The notes under the pieces were generated by a model. It did not search any database and was not told the DNA's origin. It saw nothing but the letters and a program-made list of their open reading frames with translations. Position numbers and translations under genes: made by a program. Below, in pieces: positions 16,378 to 24,270 of a stretch of DNA of 26,674 bases. The first letter of the stretch is position 1; every line of letters starts with the position of its first letter. This DNA is from Methanocorpusculum sp. (GTDB lineage: Archaea; Halobacteriota; Methanomicrobia; Methanomicrobiales; Methanocorpusculaceae), in contig DALTVZ010000034.1 in assembly GCA_029987315.1 (NCBI GenBank), positions 1 to 26,674 of the forward strand, given 5' to 3'.

Positions 16378-17775
16378 ATGGGATTCGTTGAAGATGTCAG
16401 CCGGGCCGCAAAGATAATTCAAGACGCGGACTCCGCCACACTCATCTCGCATATAGACGCAGACGGGATCACGAGCGAAGCTATCATCTCAATGGCAATA
16501 TCACGACTAGGGATCCCAATAAAACCTGTATTCGTACGCCAACTCGAGCCGATGACCATGAAGCATGTCCCGGATGACGATACCCTCAAAATATTTACCG
16601 ACCTAGGTGGAGGTCAGCAAAATTTGCTTGAAGAAGCGGGGATTCAGGCTGAAAGTGTCCTCATCCTTGACCATCATATAAGCCAGCCAGCCCCCGGCGG
16701 AACCGAATACTTTCAGGTCAACACCCAGTTTTATGGGGAGGATTACGGAAAATGCAGCGCGGCAGGTATTGCCTATCTCGTTGCGAGAAAACTCGATGCG
16801 GCGAACACTGATTTGGCAAAACTTTCAGTGGTGGGAAACGTTGGAGATATGATGGCGAGGGAAAATCGCGGACTGGTTGGAGTTGCTAGGTGGATCGCGG
16901 AGGACGGGGTCGACTGCGGTCAGGTGAAGATCAGCCGCGGAATAAACTGTTACGGCCTTTCAACTAGACCGCTACATATCTGCCTTTCAAACGCCGATGA
17001 TCCCGGAATACCAGGGATATCCGGAAAACCAGCCGAAGCTGCCGCTCTACTTTGCAGGGCCGGGATCTACCAGTCTCCTTCCGATCAGCGGATCTGGGAA
17101 GAGCTGAGCGTTGAAGAGATGCGGACACTTGCAAGCACGCTCGCGGAGCAAGTTATCGCAAACGGAGAGTCGACGGATGGGCTGTTTGCTGAGCATTACT
17201 TCTTCCCGAAGGAGATGGAAAAGACACCCCTTCGAAATGCTTCAGAGTATGCAACTATGCTGAATGCCTGCGGCCGGTGGACCAAGCCTAAAATCGGCGA
17301 AGCGGTCTGTTTCGGCGACCGGGGGCAAAAATACCGGGAGGCCGAGCATATGCTCAAACATCACCGGTCCATCATCCGGGAACTCTGCGAGTATATCACT
17401 GAAAAAGGAGTGGATGATCTAGGATCGATCCAGTCCATCCATACCGGTGATAAATACCCAGATACGATCGCCGGTATCGGGGCGGGCATGGCCCTGTCAA
17501 AACTTAACACCGACAAACCGATCCTCGTAATGTGCAGTGTTACCGACGAACCTGATCTCATCAAAGTCTCGATGCGGACATATGAAAAGGTCCTGCGCAG
17601 AGGGGTCGACCTACAGGAGGTCCTGGTCAAAGCGACCTCTGAGATTGGGGGTGCAGGCGGAGGGCATAATATTGCAGCCGGCGCATATATTCCCAAAGGA
17701 TGCGAGCATGATTTCATCAGAAGAGTTAACGAACTTGTCGAAAGGCAGTTTGCAGAGGGTCCGAAGGATCGCTGA
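16378..17775 (+). CDS. DHH-family single-stranded nuclease (RecJ/GAN-like)
   Basis: A 465-residue phosphoesterase of the DHH/DHHA1 type. Metal-binding motifs: SHIDADG (24-30), LDHH (97-100) and VGNVGDMMARENRG, which is a typical later motif. GGAGGGHNIAAG (about 424-434) is the substrate-binding DHHA1 signature. In Euryarchaea these proteins are exonucleases that join the CMG replicative helicase (GAN) or degrade RNA. The ATG at 16378 (MGFVEDVSRAA) is preferred to the one at 16318, whose extra residues do not resemble the family. It overlaps the next gene, with which it is likely co-transcribed. Confidence 0.85.
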   Translation: MGFVEDVSRAAKIIQDADSATLISHIDADGITSEAIISMAISRLGIPIKPVFVRQLEPMTMKHVPDDDTLKIFTDLGGGQQNLLEEAGIQAESVLILDHHISQPAPGGTEYFQVNTQFYGEDYGKCSAAGIAYLVARKLDAANTDLAKLSVVGNVGDMMARENRGLVGVARWIAEDGVDCGQVKISRGINCYGLSTRPLHICLSNADDPGIPGISGKPAEAAALLCRAGIYQSPSDQRIWEELSVEEMRTLASTLAEQVIANGESTDGLFAEHYFFPKEMEKTPLRNASEYATMLNACGRWTKPKIGEAVCFGDRGQKYREAEHMLKHHRSIIRELCEYITEKGVDDLGSIQSIHTGDKYPDTIAGIGAGMALSKLNTDKPILVMCSVTDEPDLIKVSMRTYEKVLRRGVDLQEVLVKATSEIGGAGGGHNIAAGAYIPKGCEHDFIRRVNELVERQFAEGPKDR

Positions 17776-18202
17776 CTTCCAGTTCGGACGAGGGGCAGGA
17801 GAAGCCTTGTTTCCAGATTTGGTCACGTTCTCATACTCTACCACAAAGCGAGTACGATACGTGAACCTCGCAAAGGACCGATTGGTCACCGTCCGAGCAA
17901 ACGATGGGCGATTCACGCTCGGCTATATCGGAGCACAGGCTCTGCATACATTTCTACCGGCGCCGTCAAATCGGGTCGTGATCATGGAAGATGCAGTCCC
18001 ATTTGTTGCCGACGGCAAAAATGCGATGGCAAAACACGTAATATCGAGTGATCCGAATATTCATGCAGAAGATGAGGTATTTGTCGTCGATGAATCAGAC
18101 AATCTTATTGCAACCGGTATGGCTGTGCTTTCCGGAAGCGAAATGATTGGATTTAATTACGGAACAGCAGTAAAAGTTAGACAAGGAAGGAACAAAAAAT
18201 GA
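17708..18202 (+). CDS. PUA-domain RNA-binding protein
   Basis: A 164-residue protein with a pre-PUA domain and a C-terminal PUA domain, resembling the C-terminal half of archaeal tRNA-guanine transglycosylase. The N-terminal RRIADFQFGRGAGEALFP is a strong pre-PUA signature. NRVVIMEDAVPFVADGKNAM, DEVFVVDESDNLIATGMAVL and GTAVKVRQGRNKK are PUA strands. Stand-alone pre-PUA/PUA proteins next to NAC are common in methanogens. It overlaps the DHH nuclease by 68 nt; the ATG at 17708 is the first that keeps the family's N-terminus. It probably binds tRNA or rRNA; no catalytic domain is visible. Confidence 0.8.
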   Translation: MISSEELTNLSKGSLQRVRRIADFQFGRGAGEALFPDLVTFSYSTTKRVRYVNLAKDRLVTVRANDGRFTLGYIGAQALHTFLPAPSNRVVIMEDAVPFVADGKNAMAKHVISSDPNIHAEDEVFVVDESDNLIATGMAVLSGSEMIGFNYGTAVKVRQGRNKK

Positions 18203-18537
18203 TGCCAGGAGTGAATCCAAAACAGATGAAAGCAGCGATGAAGAAGATGGGCATGAAGATGGACGAGATCGCAGATGTCTCGAAAGTTGTGGTGTACACA
18301 GCGTCCGGAAATTATGTCTTTCTGAATGCCGAGGTCGTCGGCATCACCATGCAGGGTCAGACCTCGTATCAGCTGACCGGCGATGTTCACTTCGAAGAAG
18401 GAGCAATCGAGATCCCTGAGTCGGATGTGGAGCTCGTTGCGGGACAGACCTCAGTATCTCCAGAAGCCGCGCGTGCCGCTCTTACTGAGTGTAAAGGGGA
18501 TATTGCTGAGGCAATTTTGAAATTGACCGCTGTATGA
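18199..18537 (+). CDS. nac: Nascent polypeptide-associated complex protein
   Basis: Archaeal NAC, a homodimer that binds nascent chains at the ribosome exit. The 112-residue protein begins MMPGVNPKQMKAAMKKMGMK, and the beta-barrel NAC domain continues to about residue 65. The C-terminal UBA domain (TSVSPEAARAALTECKGDIA) is typical. ATGATG offers two adjacent starts (18199 or 18202); AAGGAAGG lies just upstream. The gene is embedded between the PUA and TrmI genes with ATGA overlaps on both sides. Confidence 0.95.
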   Translation: MMPGVNPKQMKAAMKKMGMKMDEIADVSKVVVYTASGNYVFLNAEVVGITMQGQTSYQLTGDVHFEEGAIEIPESDVELVAGQTSVSPEAARAALTECKGDIAEAILKLTAV

Positions 18538-19268
18538 TCGGACCAAACAGAGTCATCATCCGCGGACACGGACGCGAGTATTATGTCAAAGCCGGCGAGG
18601 GAAAACTCTCTACGGACCTTGGCATGATTGATTTGAGGGAGGCCGCCGAACTGGAAAGCGGCGATTCGGTTTTGACACATCTTGGAAAACCGTTCACGGT
18701 TCTTCTACCAAAGGCAACTGACTTTTTCTCACACGGGAAACGAACCGGGGCCCCTATGATGCCAAAGGACATCGGCATGGTAATGGCATATACGGGTATG
18801 TGCAGGCGCGACCGTGTGCTGGATGCAGGAACTGGGTCTGGAATCGCGACAATTTTCTTTGGCGGATGCGCCGGGACAGTCGTCACCTGCGAGGCAAGAC
18901 CTGAGTTCTCCAAGATTGCAGAAGGAAACATCCGGGATGCGGGCCTAGACAATGTTGAGTGCCGGGCCTGTGATGTTCTGGAGGTTGCAGACGGACCATA
19001 CGACATCGTCCATCTGGATATGCAGATCCAACCGGAACACGTCCGGCATGCATACTCGCTTTTGAAAACAGGTGGTTACTTTGCGACCTATACACCATTT
19101 CTCGAACAGACCTTCTGCGTGATGGACACAGCGCGGGAACTGTTCGACGAAGAGTCAGTTCTGACGTTTGAGTGTATGGAGCGGGAACTCACACGAAGCA
19201 AACGAGGGACGAGACCGTCGACACGTGTCTCCCATACGGGATACCTGACAGTCTGCCGTAAACTCTGA
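18534..19268 (+). CDS. trmI: tRNA (adenine-N1)-methyltransferase, TrmI family
   Basis: Uses S-adenosylmethionine to make m1A at positions 57/58 of tRNA. The SAM motif VLDAGTGSGIATIFFGG is at 95-111, and VVTCEARPEF holds the acidic residue for ribose. The acceptor signature DIVHLDMQIQPEHVRHA follows. The N-terminal beta-barrel extension (YVKAGEGKLSTDLGMIDL) is characteristic of TrmI rather than other methyltransferases. Length 244. A T8 run follows the stop (19277-19284), ending the operon. Confidence 0.9.
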   Translation: MIGPNRVIIRGHGREYYVKAGEGKLSTDLGMIDLREAAELESGDSVLTHLGKPFTVLLPKATDFFSHGKRTGAPMMPKDIGMVMAYTGMCRRDRVLDAGTGSGIATIFFGGCAGTVVTCEARPEFSKIAEGNIRDAGLDNVECRACDVLEVADGPYDIVHLDMQIQPEHVRHAYSLLKTGGYFATYTPFLEQTFCVMDTARELFDEESVLTFECMERELTRSKRGTRPSTRVSHTGYLTVCRKL

Positions 19269-19290
19269 AAAAAAACTTTTTTTTAAATAA
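19269..19290 (+). terminator. T-run terminator after trmI
   Basis: Seven A, one C and eight T residues follow the TGA, forming a weak A/T hairpin with a strong T-run on the plus strand. Confidence 0.6.
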
Positions 19291-19327
19291 TATTTATGTT
19301 CCCAAACCGGATGATCCGCGGGAATAT

Positions 19328-19335
19328 CCATATCT
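19328..19335 (+). promoter_or_regulatory. TATA box before the TtuA-like gene
   Basis: CCATATCT is centred about 27 nt before the ATG at 19358, with no Shine-Dalgarno site, consistent with a leaderless transcript. Confidence 0.4.
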
Positions 19336-19357
19336 TTGAAGACCCCATACTTCTTGT

Positions 19358-19909
19358 ATGAAATGCAGCAGGTGTAGTAAAGAGGCGATCATGACCCAAC
19401 CTTACTCAGGTCTCTCTCTTTGCGAACTCCATGCCACCGCCGACATAGCCGCAAAAGCCAAAAAAGAGATTCGACACAAAGGAGGATTGCCCTCAGGCAC
19501 ACAACTCTTTGTCGGAGAGGACAAAACATTTCGCAGTTTTGCCTTGAGGATATTTCTGGCAGACCTTCTTTCAAGAAGGACCGATCTACTCTTTGTGAAA
19601 AGATCAGAGGAAGCTACACTAATCCTTGAACCAACTACGCTTGACGACACGGCACTCCATGTTTTGGACTCGGTCTGTGCCGGGACACAGGACAGTCTGC
19701 TCATCTCCAAAAAGGGAAAAATCGCCCCCTTCTCGGTGATACCGGCAAAAGAGGTGTTTTGGTACGCACAACGGCATGGATACATCGGACACGGATTTGA
19801 GATCCACGGAGACGTTGCTGAGTTTTTCCAAGGATTCACCAGAGATCACCCGGGAACACACTATGCGCTGAAAAATCTCTTGGATGTATTAAAATCGGAG
19901 GATAAATGA
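19358..19909 (+). CDS. TtuA/Ncs6-like protein lacking the PP-loop
   Basis: A 183-residue protein that resembles the ends of TtuA/Ncs6 tRNA 2-thiolation enzymes (about 300-320 residues). The N-terminal zinc finger has C3, C6, C22 and H25 in MKCSRCSKEAIMTQPYSGLS and what follows, like the TtuA start. KGKIAPFSVIPAKEVFWYAQ parallels the TtuA segment with P-x-x-x-x-PEKEV-x-x-YA, and RDHPGTHYALKNLL (162-175) parallels the HPGT-x-x-x-x-L end. Where the ATP-binding SGGKDS loop should be there is VGEDKT (52-57), and the CxxC cluster ligands are gone. A normal tRNA thiolase is therefore unlikely. The last codon overlaps the ATG of nadE, so the two are translationally coupled. The homology is motif-based; function unknown. 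Confidence 0.6.
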   Translation: MKCSRCSKEAIMTQPYSGLSLCELHATADIAAKAKKEIRHKGGLPSGTQLFVGEDKTFRSFALRIFLADLLSRRTDLLFVKRSEEATLILEPTTLDDTALHVLDSVCAGTQDSLLISKKGKIAPFSVIPAKEVFWYAQRHGYIGHGFEIHGDVAEFFQGFTRDHPGTHYALKNLLDVLKSEDK

Positions 19910-20661
19910 CCGAAACAACCTGCGAATGTATCGGATGCGAGATCGTAAAGATAAAAGATCTCATCAGAAATACCATCTGGGGAGCTAAAGCCCTTGGAAT
20001 GGTGATCGGCATCTCCGGAGGTATCGACTCGGCGGTCGCCTGTTCACTCTGCTGTAAAGCCCTCTCTCCAGAACGGGTGCTTGGAGTGAATATGCCTGTT
20101 TCCTCCAACGATCCCGGAGACCATGAGGATGCAGAAGAACTCTGTCGCAGCCTAGGAATGGAGTTGATCACCGTGCCCTTGGAAGAGGTCAGAGCAGCCC
20201 TACTTGCAGCACCTCACATCACCGACTCCCCGATTCTCAGAGGAAATATGGCAGCACGCCTCAGAATGACCACATTATATAATATCGCCGCGGCCCGTGG
20301 CTATCTCGTCTGCGGCACATCAAATAAAACCGAGTATATGATTGGATACTCAACGAAGTGGGGAGATTTTGCGGCAGACATCCAGCCGTTGCTCCATCTC
20401 TGGAAAAAGGATGTGTATCTTCTCGCAAAAGAACTTGAGATCCCCGAATCGATCATCAAAAAATCCCCTAGCGCGGGGTTCTGGGAGGGGCAGAGCGATG
20501 AAGGCGAGTTAGGAATGAGTTATACCGAGTTGGATACAGCGCTGATCGCGCTTGAACAGAGCGGCGGGATAGCCAAAAACGAGATAGAAAAAAGGGTACT
20601 TGAACTTATCAAATGCTCTGGACACAAAAGGACACCTGCAGCGAACCGGCTCTTTCATTAA
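19906..20661 (+). CDS. nadE: NH3-dependent NAD+ synthetase
   Basis: Converts nicotinic acid adenine dinucleotide to NAD+ using ATP and ammonia. The PP-loop is SGGIDSAV (37-44). MAARLRMTTLYNIAA, YLVCGTSNKTE and YSTKWGDFAADIQPL are family signatures. KSPSAGFWEGQSDEGELGMSY includes the loop that closes over the active site. Length 251, without a glutaminase domain. The short N-terminus carries an unusual group of cysteines (C6, C8, C11). It overlaps the degenerate TtuA-like gene by 4 nt. Confidence 0.93.
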   Translation: MTETTCECIGCEIVKIKDLIRNTIWGAKALGMVIGISGGIDSAVACSLCCKALSPERVLGVNMPVSSNDPGDHEDAEELCRSLGMELITVPLEEVRAALLAAPHITDSPILRGNMAARLRMTTLYNIAAARGYLVCGTSNKTEYMIGYSTKWGDFAADIQPLLHLWKKDVYLLAKELEIPESIIKKSPSAGFWEGQSDEGELGMSYTELDTALIALEQSGGIAKNEIEKRVLELIKCSGHKRTPAANRLFH

Positions 20662-20727
20662 ATCAGCGGGGAGCACCGAACCGAGACAACGGATTTAATG
20701 ATACTGGAGAACCTATACTAATTAATT
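20662..20727 (+). promoter_or_regulatory. Spacer with possible promoter before the 312-residue gene
   Basis: GATTTAATGATAC (near 20691-20703) is centred about 30 nt before the ATG at 20728 and may be a TATA box. A second AT-rich stretch (CTATACTAATTAATT) runs up to the start codon. Confidence 0.35.
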
Positions 20728-21666
20728 ATGGGTGAACTAATTCACACACACGCGGTGACCGAGATACGGCGCGTCCTCGAAACCGCCGAATATAACTGTG
20801 AGATTGAGGAGGGACCATTCAATCTCTCGGCAGTACGGGATGCGAAATGCATCCTGGTCATGTGTTCCGATGACACAAATCTCCTTCAGCGCTTTGACAT
20901 GACCCCCTACACGATCAACCTTAGCGGAACGAAAGTCCGTTGCGATAAGATCGTTTTCACTGGGAACTCTTATTTCCAGCCTAAGGAGTCTGATCTCTGG
21001 ACAAGGGAGAAGCTCATTAAAAACATAGGAGATGCGGCTGCCGCACGTATTTGGAGCACCCCATTCGACATTGAAGGAGCGCTCAGCTATGCCTACACAA
21101 CAAATATAGGAGCCAGACAAATGCCGATTGGATATGATCTTGTTCTCCCTGTCAGGGTATCCGGACAAGATGCCGCTCGTGTTGCCCGCCAGCAGGGGAC
21201 AACCATTCTGCGCATGATCCCTTATTGGTATTACCACTTTAAAAGCTGTGGAGAGGCGACCTACAAAGGAAAAAGTGTCTCCTTTGACGATGAGGGATCG
21301 GGCTGGATCAATGCGATCAATGATTTGCCAGGACAGTTCGGGGATGTCGTACCGCAAGAGGGCGAGCTTCCTCATGATGCAGAGGTCATGACACCCGTCA
21401 TCAATCTGGATCAAGTAAAAGAACGGATCAGAAGTGAATTGATCAAAAAACTCACCCGCCGGGTCAGGATCAAGACCACCGCGGGAGATGCGATCTTTGC
21501 GGAAGAGAAGGACTTCCGACCAAGTGATGACAACATCGAACTGACCTTCAAGAAGGTGTATGTACCGATATGGCAGGTCAGAGGAAAGAAGGACATTGTG
21601 GAAGTGAACGCATTCTCAGGTGAGATACTTAGCCTTCCATCCGATGAAGGCTGCGAAGTGTTCTGA
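20728..21666 (+). CDS. Conserved-looking archaeal protein of unknown function (312 residues)
   Basis: I do not recognise this protein with confidence. The N-terminal ~110 residues alternate strands and helices (IRRVLETAEYNCEIEEGPFN, CILVMCSDDTNLLQRFD), somewhat like a nuclease or Rossmann-type fold. The middle has a long linker (YDLVLPVRVSGQDAARVARQ, then PYWYYHFKSCG). The C-terminal ~75 residues (RVRIKTTAGDAIFAEEKDFR and then VPIWQVRGKKDIVEVNAFSG) resemble beta-rich modules that end in '...VNAxTGEIL'. There is no signal peptide or membrane helix. It ends 1 nt before the disulfide reductase start, so the two are probably one operon and may act together. Codon use and composition look like the neighbours. 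Confidence 0.7.
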   Translation: MGELIHTHAVTEIRRVLETAEYNCEIEEGPFNLSAVRDAKCILVMCSDDTNLLQRFDMTPYTINLSGTKVRCDKIVFTGNSYFQPKESDLWTREKLIKNIGDAAAARIWSTPFDIEGALSYAYTTNIGARQMPIGYDLVLPVRVSGQDAARVARQQGTTILRMIPYWYYHFKSCGEATYKGKSVSFDDEGSGWINAINDLPGQFGDVVPQEGELPHDAEVMTPVINLDQVKERIRSELIKKLTRRVRIKTTAGDAIFAEEKDFRPSDDNIELTFKKVYVPIWQVRGKKDIVEVNAFSGEILSLPSDEGCEVF

Positions 21667-21667
21667 G

Positions 21668-22981
21668 ATGATCTACGTTATCGGCGGAGGACCTGCCGGG
21701 AGGATGGCTTCGCTCCGCCTCGCCGGAGCTGGAAAACAGGTCACGCTCCTAGAGAGGAAGGTGATCGGCGGGACATGCATCCATGACGGGTGCATGCTTA
21801 TCTGCGGGTTGAACGACGTTGCCCGCAGCATCAATACCATAGCTTTTTTAAAAAAATCCGGGATCATTGATGGTGGCGCGGTCGTCAGATATCCAGATGT
21901 TATCCAGAAACTCGAAGGAATCCAACGGAAACTGGAGATCATCCTCGAACGGGAAACAAAAGCAGCAGGGGTCGTAATAGAGTATGGAGCCGAGGCAGAA
22001 ATTAGAGATGGAAAGCTGTTCGTGAACAATCAGCCTCGCGAAGCAGAGAATATCATCATCGCCGCTGGTTCCGGAATTCATGTTCCAGACATCACGGGAA
22101 ACGATCTTTCCGGAACTTACACGGCTAAAACGATTCGAACAATGCCGGAGCTCCCAAAAAGGCTCGGCGTTATCGGAGGCGGTATCTCTGCGGTCGAATT
22201 CGCCTACATCTATGCAGCATTTGGATGTGATGTGACCATCATCTGCAGAAGTGTTCTACTGCCAGTCCTGCCAGAAGCGATGATGAAGGCAGTACACCGA
22301 GATCTTTCGAATGTCACAATCCTATATGGAAATATCGAGCATATCATCGGAAAGGATCGTGTCGAGGGAGTCAGAATAAACGGAGAAGATATTCCCTTTG
22401 ATGCGGTTTTATTTGCGACAGGCATGAAAGCCGAAACCTCATTTTTAACCGGCATGACCAAAAACCCAGACGGTTCGATCAAAGTGGATGAAAAGATGGA
22501 GACATCGATCCCGGGAATCTATGCGGCAGGGGACGTGACCGGGGCGCCATACTTCACTCCAGTTGCCCGTCTTCAGGGCTTTGCGGCGGCTGATTCGATA
22601 CTAGGTCACCCACGAAACGTTGATCTTTCTCAGATCCCATTCACAATCGTACTTGGACTGGATTATACTATATGCCCATCGAAAAAAGGTATTGATGGTG
22701 TAACCTTCTCCTCTCCCAACATAGCCGGACCCGGATCATTCTGGCATGTAGCGGACTGATCAGTCGGCTCGATGCATCTCACGGTATCAAAGAAAGACGG
22801 GCAGATATGTGGTTTTGCCACATCTGCACCCTCCACCAGCACTGTTGGAATCTATCTTGGATACCTTATACGCAAAGGAGTGACAGTCCATGAGTTCTCC
22901 CCGATGTTGGAAGTTCACCCAACGCCGGATGGCATGTACTCTATGATAAGGCTCGCCGCCGATGTCTTGGGTAGACAGTAG
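21668..22981 (+). CDS. Pyridine nucleotide-disulfide oxidoreductase, interrupted by an in-frame TGA
   Basis: A class I flavoprotein disulfide reductase of the dihydrolipoamide dehydrogenase/mercuric reductase type. The N-terminal FAD site is VIGGGPAG (4-11), the redox pair C37/C42 lies in GGTCIHDGC, the NAD(P)H site is GVIGGGISAVEFA (167-179), and IYAAGDVTGAPYF is the second FAD site. Translation stops at TGA (22757-22759, codon 364) after FWHVAD. In the same frame, five codons further on, MHLTVSKKDGQICGFATSAP continues, and the segment ending SPMLEVHPTPDGMYSMIRLA carries the HPT signature of the C-terminal dimerisation domain. The frame ends at TAG (22979). Read through, the protein is 437 residues, the normal length. 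Without readthrough the dimer interface is lost, unless the tail is translated on its own from the ATG at 22772. The substrate is unknown. Confidence 0.75.
22757..22759 (+). other. In-frame TGA inside the disulfide reductase gene
   Basis: The context is GCG GAC TGA TCA GTC GGC TCG ATG. The frame downstream is open for another 73 codons and encodes the expected dimerisation domain. A C-to-T change in CGA is one simple origin. Confidence 0.85.
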
Positions 22982-22984
22982 GCG

Positions 22985-22994
22985 CCTTTATCAC
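22985..22994 (+). promoter_or_regulatory. TATA box of glyA
   Basis: CCTTTATCAC is centred about 30 nt before the glyA ATG at 23020. No Shine-Dalgarno site is visible between them. Confidence 0.4.
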
Positions 22995-23019
22995 GTTACA
23001 TTAACAACATTTAGATTAT

Positions 23020-24270
23020 ATGTCGTCCCTGGCACTATTTGACCCGGAAATTTTCGAACTGATCAACAAAGAACACAAGCGACAGGTTGAAGGGCTTGAA
23101 CTTATCGCTTCAGAGAATGTTGTAGCACGTGAAGTGATGGAGGCAATGGGTACTATTCTGACCAATAAATATGCAGAAGGTTACCCGGGGAAGCGTTACT
23201 ATGGAGGATGTGAGTTCCATGACCAGATCGAAAATCTGGCACGCAACAGGCTCTGCAAACTATTCGGCGCACAACACGCCAACGTCCAGCCGCACTCCGG
23301 CAGCCAGGCAAATGAAGCGGTATACCTCTCATGCCTGAAGCCGGGCGATAAAATCATGAGCCAGAGTCTAAATGATGGCGGTCACCTGTCCCATGGTGAT
23401 CCGGCAAATATGTCGGGCAAATGCTTCGACATCTCATTTTACGGTGTCGACTTTGACACGGAAACTCTCGATTATGGTGTGATCGAGGAGCTCGCACGAA
23501 AAAACAGACCGGATCTTCTCATCTGCGGAGCTTCAGCATATCCCCGTGAGATAGACTTCAAGGCATTCGCGGAGATCGCAGAGGATGTCGGAGCCCGATC
23601 GATGGCCGATATTGCCCACATATCCGGCCTTTGCTGCACCGGACTGCACAACTCTCCGGTCGGCGTCACCACCTATACCACATCAACGACCCACAAGACC
23701 CTTCGAGGACCACGCGGCGGAGTGATCATGTGCAACAAAGAGTATGCAAACTCGATTGACAAAGCAGTCTTCCCCGGTATGCAGGGCGGGCCCCTTATGC
23801 ACGTAATCGCCGCAAAAGCCGTTTGTTTCCGTGAGGCACTCACGGAAGACTACAAAGAGTATGCAAAACAGGTCGTGAAAAACTGTAAAGTGCTCGCCGC
23901 GACCATGGAGGACAACAACTTCCGGCTCGTCTCCGGCGGAACCGACAACCATCTCTGTCTCCTCGATCTTTCTGACCACAACATATCCGGTCAGGAAGCA
24001 GAGGTGGCTCTCGGAAAAGCCGGGATCACCGTCAACAAGAACACGATCCCGCGGCAGGCGCTCTCCCCCTTCGAGACCTCTGGTATCCGAATCGGAACGC
24101 CGACCATTACCACCCGCGGAATGAAAGAGGAGCAGTGTAAACAGATAGGCGACTGGATCGCCAAGGTCCTGGACCACATCGGCGATGAGAAGATCATCTC
24201 CGGAGTCAAAGCTGAAGTGACAACATTCTGTCTGAAATACCCACTGTATCCGGAGATCCGGAACTTATAA
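23020..24270 (+). CDS. glyA: Serine hydroxymethyltransferase
   Basis: Interconverts serine and glycine with pyridoxal phosphate, passing the one-carbon unit to tetrahydromethanopterin (in methanogens) or a related pterin. The PLP lysine is K226 in [15 protein letters not shown], and D197/H200 (MADIAH) stack on and hold the cofactor. [15 protein letters not shown] and [16 protein letters not shown] are family signatures. Length 416. The first gene of its operon, probably leaderless. Its TAA overlaps the ATG of the dihydropteroate synthase-like gene (TAATG). Confidence 0.96.
   Translation: MSSLALFDPEIFELINKEHKRQVEGLELIASENVVAREVMEAMGTILTNKYAEGYPGKRYYGGCEFHDQIENLARNRLCKLFGAQHANVQPHSGSQANEAVYLSCLKPGDKIMSQSLNDGGHLSHGDPANMSGKCFDISFYGVDFDTETLDYGVIEELARKNRPDLLICGASAYPREIDFKAFAEIAEDVGARSMADIAHISGLCCTGLHNSPVGVTTYTTSTTHKTLRGPRGGVIMCNKEYANSIDKAVFPGMQGGPLMHVIAAKAVCFREALTEDYKEYAKQVVKNCKVLAATMEDNNFRLVSGGTDNHLCLLDLSDHNISGQEAEVALGKAGITVNKNTIPRQALSPFETSGIRIGTPTITTRGMKEEQCKQIGDWIAKVLDHIGDEKIISGVKAEVTTFCLKYPLYPEIRNL

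Noticed and set aside
22757..22759. Selenocysteine at the in-frame TGA of the disulfide reductase
   Set aside because: The position is before the dimerisation domain, not at the redox centre, whose two cysteines are present. I see no SECIS-like element, although archaeal SECIS can lie in the 3' UTR and was not fully searched.
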